From: Dichomitus squalens LYAD-421 SS1
Taxonomy: Eukaryota > Basidiomycota > Agaricomycetes > Polyporales > Polyporaceae
Assembly (NCBI RefSeq): GCF_000275845.1
Contig: NW_006766885.1
Location: 12,937 to 76,936, forward strand
Direction of reading: 5' to 3'
Length of the DNA: 64,000 nt
Every line of letters begins with the position of its first letter. Position 1 is the first letter of the stretch. Made by a program: the position numbers and the translations under genes. Shown one piece after another: positions 11,881-22,383 of this stretch. A model generated the notes under the pieces. That model worked only from the letters and a program-made list of their open reading frames with translations, was not told the DNA's origin and did not search any database.

Positions 11881-14438
11881 TGCGTGCGTGTTGGACTCGT
11901 ATTCAACGGGGACGGGGGGTTCGAGTTCGGGAATGGTCGGCCGGGCCGAGCGCACGACGACGGGCAAGCGGCGCGCGACGTTGTTCTGATGCTCGGGACA
12001 CACACCTCTACGTCATCACTCGGGAGGGGGGGGGCACACGTGTTTCTCGGGTTCGGTGAGGGACGGGGGAGGCGCACTTGATTCCGGACCCGAGCGTTGC
12101 TATCGCCACCCCCGACCCGAGCCCAGTTCCTCGTCCCTCGCACCTTGTCCCTCTTCCCGCGTCCCTCGTGTCGGCCACCACCCCAGATGCACTGCACCCA
12201 GCGTGCGTGCGCGATGGTCGGGGGTAGGACCCTTGTACACTGTCGGGGCAGGGACTCGGTCTCTTTTCGGATATGTTGTTTTACCATTTACCAGCGTCGT
12301 GGCGTTTAAGCGTTACTCGCCCACTTCGGCACTATCACTATCGGCGCCGAGAAGGGGAGGTCGAGAGATCCACAATTCCCAGATTGAAAGCATAGCATGT
12401 AATTGTACCCGGTTATACCACTAGCACTAGTTACGGACACGCAGCATAGGAACGCATAGGCACAGGCATAGGCATAGGCATACGAACAACGGCATATCCA
12501 TCCAGATCCGCATACAGACAGTCGACACCTTCTCATCCCATACTCCCGGTAACCCATGATCGATTTCCCCGACACCGTAGAATTTGGCTTTCCCAAGTCG
12601 TCGGAAGGGGGCTTTTCGAACCCGCCACCCCATAGGCCTCCAATACCCAATAACCCATTGTATAGTGTTCTAGGGCCAAAGACCCCGTACGGTGATAGGT
12701 TTCAAAAGTGTGTTCACTAATTCACCACCATTCGCCCTTTTTCCTCCCACCGTGCAAGTATGTAAGCACACGAACTCGGGCGTCGACTTTGGTCAGCGCA
12801 GGTGGAACGTAAGTAACGGAGATTGACGGCGAGATGTGCGAGCGTAGCTGTGCGCGATCGGTCACGTCGTACATATGGACATCGTACATAATCCGACAAT
12901 TCCGCCCGGCCACTGGGCCAGCGACTACACAGCGACTATTACCGGTTGCCTTTCGGGCACCAAGTGATGCCGGCAGCCTTGGAATGTGCACATTGCTATC
13001 ACTGAGCCCGAGCCCGAGCACCCCGTTCTCTCGGAACACGCGACGAGGGGATTGAGGGACGTCCGCGTACCTATGCTGCAAAGATTGGATGTTGGATTCA
13101 AAGAACACTCGGACTACAGTGGGGGGACTCAGGACAACGTTCGGAGATGGGCAAATCAGCTTTGCACCTTGAAATCAAGGCAGCAGTGTATGTGGGGCTC
13201 GGTCAACTGGCTTCCTACGTGCGCACTAATACGCTCAGGGCCAGGCTAACTTGGCGTCGCACAGAGCAGACGGTGCATCCGACCGGAGGACAGAGGGGTG
13301 GGAAATGAAGAGGCTAGTGCGACGGGCGGGAAATCCCATATTCGGGTGAAGGGACCCCGATATGGACTGGCTCCAACAACTTCATTTGGACGGTGACTCG
13401 GGCCTACGCCACAAAGGTGTTGCGACTACACACGACCACCGACGCTTGTCACTACTTGGTCTCTACTTTGACGACGTCGCGACCGCTGTCTGCTCCCTCC
13501 GCATCTGTCGCCATCGAGACACATCAGTGCCTACACACGCTTGCCGCCTCCCCACCACATGCCATCCTACTCTCCTTGAGCTGCTGTTGCTGCTGTCTAT
13601 CTCCGACGGCAATCCCTAATTACCCTGTGCCGGTTCCGCAGTGTCGTTTGCAAATCCGGTTCGTACGACAGGCATCTACCCGGTCTCCAACTTTGCCAAC
13701 GCCGTCTTTCCGCTTGACGTCGGTGCCGAGCACAGATTGCAGCGGTAAGTGACATCGCGTTCCTACAAGAGAAACGACAGCCCCCAGCACGCCCTGCCAC
13801 TGTCTTCCTCGCTTGACACGCCACTCGGGTGGCGTGTGAGGCATGGGTGCATGTCGGGCTACGCAGGAAACGAATGCGCTGCCGGCGTGCTAGCGAATCT
13901 CGCCATCTGATGTGCAATGTCGAGCCATTCTTCTTGCCGCACATCGGCGTCGGACTACGACGTCGCGCGAGTGGCGGTTAGACTTACGTCGAGTGGCCTG
14001 AATTATGCGGCAAGGCAAGGCACAGTCCATCTATATTGCATCCCTCCTACCACACAGAGGAACCCTAAACCTTCTGTGAGTGCGTACGCGCCATGTGTCG
14101 CGGACTAAGGTGTCCCGTCGTGTCGTGGTTTGCGTAATGTTGACGTCGAGCATACGTGTCGCGGGTTCAAAGTCCTCCGAGCCGTTATGGCGGCCGTTCG
14201 CTTGGCGGGTTCCCGTTCGCCCTCTACGTCGACCGTATCCGTACCCGTACCCTCTTTCTTTATGCTGCGAGCCCGTTGTATGTGTATCGCTACCTAATCT
14301 GCGCCACTGGCCGGTCTGGGTCGCTCGCATGCCGGTCTGGGCTTTGGCTTGACTGCTCATCGGGGACCCGATGGAGAACACGGATATATTTTTGGTCGTT
14401 TCTCCTCGTTGGGTCGTGTTACGCTCAGATGCCCTCTG
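11881..14438. other. Intergenic stretch between WOPR copy 2 and the F-box gene
   Basis: No gene is supported. It contains a GGCATA-type repeat (12444-12482) and short chance frames on both strands. The right end presumably holds the promoter of the F-box gene; no clear TATA box was seen. Confidence 0.5.
12444..12482. repeat. Short GCATAGG / GGCATA repeat
   Basis: Two GCATAGG units separated by AAC are followed by CACA and three perfect GGCATA hexamers. On the minus strand it reads as an alternating Cys-Leu/Tyr-Ala chance peptide. No function is evident. Confidence 0.8.
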
Positions 14439-16265
14439 ATGCTGAACACCGCGCCTCGCCCAGGGAGCGCTATGCCACCGCTGGACGAGCCGCCTCCAAA
14501 GCTTGACGCAGACGCCAAGATATCGGCGCGTTGCCCCTCTCTCAATTCTTCATCAGGTCCGATATCCTTGCCGGAAACTTCGCCGCAAGCCGACCCACTC
14601 AGTCTTGATCCCGTCCCAGCGGCCGTCGACAGCGTCGCCCGGAGACCGAGGGTTGACCACACGAGCCTGCCTCCGGAGCTTTGGCTGGAGATCTTCCGGT
14701 GTGCCACTCATGTACCTCGAACCCGCTCCATCGCCACGGGCGACCCTTTCGTGCCGGAGCGTCCGGTTGACTACGTGTGGGGGATGAACTCGCCTATTCA
14801 GTCTATGCGCACGAAATGCATGCTCGTCCGAGTGTGTCGGGCTTGGAGGGCGATAGCGACCGAGCTGCTGTACGAGCATGTCGTCCTCAGCAGCCCCCGA
14901 CGCCTCGATGCGTTCTACAGGACGGTGTTGGAGAGCCGCAAGGAGTTCAGGGAAAAGGAGAACGGGGATGCCGAGGTCGTAGATGGACTTGGCCATGGGC
15001 AGTGGGTCCGCCACATCGAGGTTCAACGGTGGTTGAGGGCACGGGCCGGTCATGCTCTGTCATATTGGCAGACCATCGTGCGCGCCGTCTCCTTTTGCCC
15101 CCGCATTCGTGTGTTCAGCGGCCTTTGGCAAGAGCCGCTCCCCGACGGCTTTCTGCCCGTGCTCGCTCGATACCTTCCGCCGACGCTCGAGGAGATCTAT
15201 TGGCAGCAGGACAGCGTCTTGATCGCGGTGAAGGAGCTCCCCATCCTCACCACGTCGGCGCTCGTCAGCTTCCCAGCAATTCGGGTCCTCGACCTCCGGA
15301 AGATCTGCATACTGGATGCGGAACGTAGTCTCCAACACGTCACCTTCGCAACCATGTTTCTGCACAACGTAAGCTATCTGGCACTTCCGACTTGCCCGCT
15401 CCTGCTGCGCTACGCGAGCAAGCAGGTGATGCCGGCGCTCCGCCACCTCGTGCTCGACGCTGCCGGCGCCCCGCGGACGGTGTACGCGCCGCTCGCGACT
15501 AAGGAGCTCGCGAACTTCCTGGAGAAGCACGGACAGCAGCTGCAGACCGTCGAGCTTCTCCCCTCGAACACCCAGTCGCTCCGCCCGGGCCCGCTCAGCA
15601 TCTCGGCGTTCCTCGCCCCGAACGCCTGCCCCAACCTCGACACGCTCGTCTTCGACTGCCGCGAGAAGGTGCTGGCGGTCGCGCCTGACGTCCTCGCGCG
15701 GCACACGACGCACGACGACGCACAGCAGCGCCCCGTGCCCGGCGCCGGCCTGGGACTCCTCAGCTCGGTGAACGGCCGCGGGGAGCCCGGGCCGCCCGTC
15801 GTGAACCTGGCGTACCACCACGCGGGCTCGCCGTCGCTCCCGCTCCTCGACGCGCCGCACCCGTCGCTGCGGAGGGTGGGGATCCGGGGCGTGGGGATCA
15901 GCAAGTTGTACCCGAACAAGCCAGTGCAGGCGCAGGCGCACCTCGAGGCGCTCGTGGCGTACCGCGCGCTGTTTCCGGCGCTCGAGGTCGTGCGGACGCT
16001 CGGGTTCTTGGTCGGGACGTCGACGGACATCTTCGCGCCGGACGTGTTCATCTGGTGGACGGAGAAGTTCGAGCGGGTCGGGGTGGATCTGCAGGACGGC
16101 GAGGGCGTGGTGTGGATGCTGGAGGACGGGCCGGAGAAGGTGGGAGAGAAGGGTCGGGCGGACGAGAAGGCGGCGGGGTGTGGGGCGGGGTTCGGGAAGA
16201 GGGATGGGGGGCTGCAGACTGAGGGTGCCGGTACGGTGAGCATGTCGGTTTCTCGGGATGGTTAG
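14439..16265 (+). CDS. F-box domain protein with long leucine-rich C-terminal region
   Basis: This single open exon encodes 608 aa from the ATG at 14439, or 597 aa from the in-frame ATG at 14472, which has a purine at -3 and may be the true start. An F-box (LPPELWLEIFRCATHVPRT, then CRAWRAIATELLYEHVVL) lies near residues 76-140. F-box proteins recruit substrates to SCF ubiquitin ligases through Skp1, and Agaricomycetes carry very large F-box families of this layout. The rest is Leu-rich with weak LRR-like periodicity and ends in a Gly/Lys/Asp-rich tail. Frames open on the opposite strand (for example 15060-15941) are shadows of its codon bias. Substrate is unknown. Confidence 0.85.
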   Translation: MLNTAPRPGSAMPPLDEPPPKLDADAKISARCPSLNSSSGPISLPETSPQADPLSLDPVPAAVDSVARRPRVDHTSLPPELWLEIFRCATHVPRTRSIATGDPFVPERPVDYVWGMNSPIQSMRTKCMLVRVCRAWRAIATELLYEHVVLSSPRRLDAFYRTVLESRKEFREKENGDAEVVDGLGHGQWVRHIEVQRWLRARAGHALSYWQTIVRAVSFCPRIRVFSGLWQEPLPDGFLPVLARYLPPTLEEIYWQQDSVLIAVKELPILTTSALVSFPAIRVLDLRKICILDAERSLQHVTFATMFLHNVSYLALPTCPLLLRYASKQVMPALRHLVLDAAGAPRTVYAPLATKELANFLEKHGQQLQTVELLPSNTQSLRPGPLSISAFLAPNACPNLDTLVFDCREKVLAVAPDVLARHTTHDDAQQRPVPGAGLGLLSSVNGRGEPGPPVVNLAYHHAGSPSLPLLDAPHPSLRRVGIRGVGISKLYPNKPVQAQAHLEALVAYRALFPALEVVRTLGFLVGTSTDIFAPDVFIWWTEKFERVGVDLQDGEGVVWMLEDGPEKVGEKGRADEKAAGCGAGFGKRDGGLQTEGAGTVSMSVSRDG

Positions 16266-16603
16266 GCTGAAGGAGGTCAGAGAAGATAAGGATAGATGGT
16301 GGTCGCAGTTCCTAATGCCGGACGAACGTTCGCGCTGTGTACATTATTAATGCTATCGTAGGATCCTCTTGCCGCTTCGGAATCGGGACCCTTCCATGTC
16401 TTCACTCGCCCAGGGAATTCAGTGAGCTCATGATTGTTACGTGACGGCACGGGAGCTTTCCGTGCTTCGTGGTTCTTACCGCAGCTGCCTTTGTACTGCG
16501 ACCGGTCTCCTCGCGCATTCAGTGCCCCGTCTTTCCTCCGATCGTTTTGCACGGCCTGTTTGCAGGCTGCCGGCCCACGGACTCGTACCAGATATTGCGA
16601 ACC
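16266..16603. other. Short intergenic stretch before the tandem family
   Basis: This is the 3' flank of the F-box gene and presumed promoter and leader of the first tandem copy. The frame of the first tandem copy is open upstream of 16604 but has no ATG there, so 16604 is kept as its start. I see no other element. Confidence 0.5.
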
Positions 16604-18108
16604 ATGGCCCACAATGCCAGTGGTGAATTGCCGCCACCGTATAGCAATGATCGTGACCAGGCGCGCGCAGAAATGAGGAGAGTCTTTGCAGCGCTAGTGA
16701 ATGATCACAAAGATATCATGAACCTCTTCGGGACCATAGCGACAGAGCTGAGGACTCAGCAAAGGGTCGAACAGATTCAACCATTGATAGACGAGTGGGA
16801 CATTTTGCGGAAGGTGAGCGGTGCTTTTTCTGTGATCAATGTCGGGGATGATGATTGTTAGGGCTGTTATACAGAGACACAAAGAAGCCTACGACAGGTC
16901 TCGTCACAATGCCTCATGGTGTGCGCGGTTCCTTGAGAGTGCGCTGTTCCGTATGGGTATGGGACAGAGCGAGATGACCCGCTCAACATGCCTCTCCAGT
17001 ATTCTCGAAGACGGTGGTCCCTTTGTCGAAGTCCTCAGAAATGCCTCAGAAGAAGGCCGTCATCGAGAGTTTCCTCCAGGTGCAGATGCTCTTCTCGTTT
17101 GTGTTCGAGACGCAACGAGTGTCCCTTACACATATTGCATCATACAGGCTATCAAAGCTCATGCGGAAGCTGCCAAGGAAAATCAGGAAAGCTTCAGCAA
17201 GCTTGCCGAGGACGTAGAAGGCTTCCCGCGCAAAGTAGAGAGCGCTCTCAGTGCAGCAGACTCAGTCCCCACAGTTTCGTCTGGGTTTTCTGGAAAGGTT
17301 TGGGAGTGGATAAGGAAAGTCAAAGAGTGGGCTGTAAAGTGCGTACAGAGCGTGGCTATCTGGACCCTTCAGTCCATTCAATAGAGCTATGTCACCGTCC
17401 AGACTCTGGACTACAATCTGGCAGGTTCGTACCTACCTTGGGCCGTGTTCATACATGCATTAATTTGGTCGTGGGTGCACCCCGTCCGGTCAGATGATTG
17501 AAGGGCTCTTCACGAAGCTAGTCAGTATTCTCACTACAGCTCTCGCACGCCTGCGAAGGATCAGTTTCCGCTTCTCGCCCTGGGGGCCGTCTATTCATTT
17601 CGATTTCGTCCCCGGCGGTGAGTGACCTCTCTTCCTGCTTGTATGCTCGATACCCCTGTACTCGGTTGTTCCCCACTTTCAGCCGTTACACAGTAGTTTG
17701 GCTTCTCCTCCCTTCGTTACTCCTAGAACTCTAACCCATGATGTCTGTCAGGCGCGCCCAGGGGTCACCAGAAGAAAGACAATTATACCGCCCTTCATGA
17801 CAAGCTCGCGGGCTTCGAGAGTGTATGGCAGCTGATACACGTCAAGTGTTCCACGCTGACAGCGAATCTCGAGTTCGCACAGACATTTCCAGAAGTAAGC
17901 TCTGTATCGGTCCCTTCATCCGCCATACGCGACTGCCCCCGGCGTGATCTTGATCAGCGGAGCGGATCTAGTGCTGACCTTCTGTCGTCTGTAGATGTCA
18001 GAGCCTCAATCTGTCGATATTCTCCTGGAGGAGGCGGCGACAGCGGTGTTAGACGACCCACTCATTGAGTGTCTTCATGCCTACTACAGGGGCGAAGTCT
18101 TGGCATAA
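16604..18108 (+). CDS. Tandem-triplicated helical protein of unknown function, copy 1
   Basis: Eight exons: 16604-16813, 16875-16950, 17000-17079, 17148-17338, 17403-17424, 17494-17617, 17752-17894 and 17995-18108, giving 319 aa with all phases consistent. I do not recognise the family. The protein opens with a PPxY motif (ELPPPYSND, residues 8-16), followed by what look like long amphipathic helices (AEMRRVFAALVNDHKDI; RHKEAYDRSRHNASWCARFL; AHAEAAKENQESFSKLAEDV). A Trp-rich hinge (LWTTIWQ, written by the 22-nt exon 17403-17424) follows, and the end is acidic (VLDDPLIECLHAYYRGE). No signal peptide or clear membrane span is seen. The exon set and phases match copies 2 and 3. PPxY motifs bind WW domains such as those of Rsp5/Nedd4 ubiquitin ligases; whether this one does is untested. 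Confidence 0.8.
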
Positions 18109-18686
18109 ATTGGAAACACATGGTGCTCGAATACGCCAGGATCCAGAGCGTTTTCACTCGCCGCAAGGCATATCCATCAAATCACGTTGAGATCTCCTTG
18201 TCTGTCAGTACCATGAATCTTGGTGTTCATGTATCGATCCTATATTTCTGTACCCTATTGTGAGAATTCGTGACATTTCTCAGCTTGCCTGATAGCAGGC
18301 TCGTGTTATATAAGGAGGATGCGATGAGGTTAGAAGCCCTTGCCGGAAAACTATGAACTGGCGTTCCTTACATGTTCATTACTGCGAAGTCCACATATTG
18401 CTCTTGATTCTTCCATGTCCAACCTGATTCCCGCTAATGGAAGCTGATAGGTCTACATAAACCAGACAGTGACCTGGCTTACGACCACGTGACGGAAGTA
18501 TTCGCGCCTCATGGCCTAGGCGCCGTCAAGTTCTACGCATGGCTTCCACTACAGCTGCAACTCGCAGCCATCAGCCTGCACCGTGCCTCCTCAGTCGCCC
18601 GTGCTGTTTTCTGACTCTCATTGCTACTTGCGCATCCACCGATAAGCTTAGCCTCTGTAATCGTTCGGCCCATTTACCGACTGGAC
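18109..18686. other. Spacer between tandem copies 1 and 2, with a TATA-like site
   Basis: TATATAA occurs at 18307-18313, about 375 bp before the start of copy 2. It may be its core promoter if the leader is long. No gene is seen here, and by eye I found no obvious similarity to the spacer between copies 2 and 3. Confidence 0.45.
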
Positions 18687-20189
18687 ATGGACGGGAGCGC
18701 CCTTCCGCCATACAGCGATGATCGGGATGCCGCTCGTGCGGACTTGAAGCAGAAGTTCGCAGCACTGGTGCACGACCAGAGAGACATACAGGAGATATTC
18801 AGGTCTATCGCGATAGAGTTGCGTGCTACGCCGGAGATTGGAGACAGACATCCGCTGGTCCAGGAATGGGAAGCTTTGCGAGAGGTGGGTGCTTCTTCGA
18901 CTGTCCGGTCATTGTTTGGGACTATCGTTCATAAAGACGCGTGGAACAGAGGCATAAGCACACCTACAACAAGTCCCGGCATAGTGCTTCGTGGTGTGCG
19001 CGGTATCTTGAGAGTGCGCTTTTCAAATCGAGCTATCGAAGTATCCTGCGCTCGCGATGCTCACAGACTTAGGCATATCTAGACTTTGCAAAGACCCTGA
19101 TTCCTCTCTCAATATCCAGAGATATGCCTGAAAAGAAGGAGATGATCAAGCTGTTTCTCGAAGTACGTACCGTCTCCGCGTTGCACGGTGTAGGCATCAT
19201 CATAATGACACTATTTTTTACGCGCAGGCCATCGGGGCGCACATGGAGGCCGCTAAGGAAAATATGGAGAGCTTTAGTGAGCTTGCGCGAGACGTCGAAG
19301 CTTTCCCCCACAGGGTCGCGAGTGCCGTCAGGGCGGCGAACTCTCCTTGGACGGGGTCGTCCGGCTTCTTTGTGAAGATTGAAGAATGGGTTGAACAGTA
19401 CGTACACGGGGAGCGCGTCCGGACCGTTCGGATCATGGACTGAGTATATCCTTCTAGACTGTGGAACAGCATCTGGCAGGTTTGTCCAGTCCTCCTTATT
19501 GCTGCGTATTAATAGCCTTGCTGACGGAGGTTCGACTGGGCATTCACATGTTGTCTATGCTTCCCTGTACGTGCTGCGAGTAGATGATTGCAGGGCTTTT
19601 CTCGAAGTTGGCGCACGTACTGGATGCGGCTCTCGCGCGTTTGCAGAGGATCAGCATATCGTTTTGCGGAGCTTCAGTGGATTTTTGGTTCCAGCGCGAC
19701 TGTGAGTACCACCCCCGTATACCGGGTGCGCCCTTGCCTGCTCTCCATAACCTGTGCTACCTATCAGCAAAGATTAGTTTGTTAATCCATTGTATGGCGA
19801 TTTCTGACATGCCTTGACTCGGTCCAGATGAATACATCAGGCAAGACCTGATCGAGAAGCAACGAGAACGCGAGATCCAGGACAACTTCAATATTTTACA
19901 CGACAAGCTATCTGGATTCGAGGGCGCATGGCATATGGTGCACGTCAAGTGCTCTCAGCTTTTAGCAGATCTCGAGCTCGCGCAAAGCTTTACGGAGGTG
20001 CGTGATATTCCCACACTTGTGTACCATTACTGATGATATCTGATGCCGGTCATCCCAATTGTATTGTAGACGAATGTGCCACGCGCCGTCGACACTAACC
20101 TGGCGGCAGCGGCAGCGGCGGCATTGGACGACTCTCTCATTGAATGTCTGAAGGCGTATTCTAAGGGGGAGTCTCCTATCTCTTCCTAA
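18687..20189 (+). CDS. Tandem-triplicated helical protein of unknown function, copy 2
   Basis: Eight exons: 18687-18884, 18950-19040, 19083-19162, 19228-19397, 19458-19479, 19584-19701, 19828-19997 and 20070-20189, giving 322 aa. Co-linear with copies 1 and 3: SALPPYSDD near the N-terminus (an LPxY-type PY motif), AALVHDQRDIQEIFRSIAIE, RHSASWCARYLESALF, AAKENMESFSELARDVEAFP, LWNSIWQ from the 22-nt exon, then MIAGLFSKLAHVLDAALARL, LHDKLSGFEGAWHMVHVKCS and ALDDSLIECLKAYSKGE. Predicted all-alpha and soluble; family unknown. The product is intact, with no stop or frameshift in the assembled frame. The region after the micro-exon is the most amphipathic part and could form a membrane- or partner-binding helix, which is speculation. 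Confidence 0.82.
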
Positions 20190-20611
20190 CGAACGTGGAT
20201 TCGCACCAGCCTCATTAGCTTGTATTACCTGTTTCGTCTGCTCTTGAGCGCCTTCGCATGCGATGTTGATAACTCCATGTTCCATATGTTCATTAGACTT
20301 TGTAGCCCGTACCATTTAATAGGCCGCTGTAGCATACCACTGCGGTGAATGTTTAACGATATTCGGACAGTTTCGCGGATGCGCTCATGGATGGCGTGCC
20401 TCCGAGCACGTGGCCCACTGGTTGCAGGCCCAATCGCGCCCTGTCGCGAATCCACGATCATCTTCAGGCCCGGCATGCGCAGCCCACAGCCTGCGGTCTC
20501 TCCGTCTGCGTGCTTTGGAACCCCCTCCTCCGTCCACAACGCTCTATCTCGTTGCGAACCGACTGCTACTCCCCGACCGTACAGCTCTGGGGACTCGGAC
20601 TACTGATTGCC
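20190..20611. other. Spacer between tandem copies 2 and 3
   Basis: About 420 bp with no supported gene. It presumably holds the terminator of copy 2 and the promoter of copy 3. The reading frame of copy 3 is open back to about 20387, but 20612 is the ATG that aligns with the other copies. Confidence 0.5.
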
Positions 20612-22383
20612 ATGTTTGAGTCTGGCCTGCCGACGTACAGCGATATCCAAGCGCATTATCGGGCTCGCGCGGAGCTGAAGCAGAACTTTGCGACACTCAT
20701 CAACGACCAGCGGGACATCCAAGAACTATTCAAGACCGTCGCTGCAGAGCTCGACGCGACGCCGGAGGTTGGAGAGAAGCATGCTTTGAGCGATGAATGG
20801 AATAGATTGCGTCGGGTACGTACTTCATTCTCCTGGCGGATCGCTAGTTGGAGGCACATTTTGACCACTCGGGGCCTTGGTGTAATGTAGAGGCATAGTA
20901 AAATCTATCGCGAGTCTCAGCAGAACGCTGCGCTCTGTGCGCAGTTCCTGAAGAGTGTGTACACTATCGGCACACGTGTACTGTTCTGCTTCACAGAGGT
21001 CCAAACAAATAGACTTCGCGGAGATCCTTGTTCCCTTGTCGCAGTCCGAGGACTTGACTATCGACCAGAAGAAGTTGATGATCGGGAAGTTCCTCGAGGT
21101 GCGGATTTCCCAAGTCTTACCGGTGTTGCCAGAGTTGGCGACTGTATGTTCAACGCACCGCGCACAGACAATACCGGTACATCTAAACGCGGCACATGCG
21201 AACGCCGAGAGCTTCAGCGAGTTAGCGAAGGATGTTGAGGTTTTCCCGCGCAAGGTTGCGAGCGCGTTGAGGATCAAGGCCGAGCCGCCAGGTTTCCTTG
21301 CTAGCATCTGGACCGGTATCGAGGAGTACGTATCACGACCTCCCCACCAATGGCGGTTTCCCCTCCTGACTCACCTATCTCTTTGCTCTATCCTTAGAGT
21401 GTGCTATAACGTGTGGCAGGTCCGTCCCTCGTTCGTAGCGCTATGTGTGGTGCCAAATGACTTCGACCCTTCTAATGCATCTAACCGCTGCCACCCCATT
21501 CCGCGCGTAGACTTTGAACCGGCTTCTGACAAAGCTAGTCTACACGTTTAAGGTGGCCCTTGCGCGCCTTGAGAAGTTGCGCTTCTCCTGCTGTACGTTT
21601 CTCCGATCTTTCTGCGACCTTGTCGCAGCTCGCTTCTTGCTGATTGGTAACATCCTGAGCTGATATGTACGTATTTGTCTAGTTGGCATCTCAGTGGATA
21701 TACACTTCAACCGATGTGAGTACCCACCCGCTCCGCCGTGGGACCCCCCTTGAGCCGGCGTTCGACTGCAGCAACAGCGGCTGGGTATAGCCCCAATGCC
21801 AGTCGATTGCGATAAATCTGTTCCGGAAGATGACTGCTGCTAATCAGCCACTCCACAGATGAATCGCTCGTACCAGCTCCATTGACTGACAACGAGTCAG
21901 AAGAGGCGAGGCGCGAACGGATCGCGAGCGAAGTCCAGGACAATTGCGACGCTCTCCAGCACAAGCTGACCGCGTTCGAGAGCGCGTGGCACATTGTGCG
22001 CCTGGCGTGCTCCAAATTGTCGTCGGATCTCGCGCTCGCGAAGACCTTCACGACGGTGAGTGACAGGGCACACGCATATCGCCATTCGTCCTCGGAGTCT
22101 CGGACCCATCTTCTCGCGATCTATCTACTATCTCGTATCGCCTCCTCGCACCCTCGTTTCGCTTCTCCCTCAGCCTAATCGTCTCGGTCCGACGATCAGC
22201 GCTCAAGCTCGATGCTGACATACGTGGTCCCCTCTTTTCGTTCTCCGTGCACAGTGCTACCCGCCGGTTCCGCAAGCCGTCGATACGAACTTGAGGGCGG
22301 CCGCTTTGGTACATACACCGCTTGTCGATTGCCTAAACGCCTACTCGACTGGCCAGCTCCCGGACTTTCGTGACGGTTTTTAG
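20612..22383 (+). CDS. Tandem-triplicated helical protein of unknown function, copy 3 (extra intron)
   Basis: Nine exons: 20612-20815, 20891-20954, 21013-21098, 21168-21325, 21398-21419, 21511-21592, 21683-21715, 21859-22055 and 22255-22383, giving 324 aa. It keeps the family plan: SGLPTYSD (LPxY motif), ATLINDQRDIQELFKTVAAE, RHSKIYRESQQNAALCAQFL, NAESFSELAKDVEVFPRKVA, the 22-nt exon (VCYNVWQ, where the first Trp is Cys), KVALARLEKLRFS, LQHKLTAFESAWHIVRLACS and PLVDCLNAYSTGQLPD. What is one exon in copies 1 and 2 is split here into 21511-21592 and a 33-nt exon 21683-21715. It also has about 10 extra residues before the EARRERIASEVQD helix. Family unknown. Confidence 0.78.

Noticed and set aside
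14158..14190. tRNA-like B box (GGTTCAAAGTCC)
   Set aside because: Flanking sequence does not form acceptor, D or anticodon arms.
15060..15941. 293-codon minus-strand ORF
   Set aside because: It lies antisense to the F-box exon and is Arg/Val/Glu-rich, the expected shadow of GC-ending codons.
16604..22383. Tandem family as alpha-helical pore-forming proteins
   Set aside because: Long amphipathic helices and a Trp hinge recall such folds, but no signature or clear membrane segment was seen. Kept as unknown until a structure search is done.
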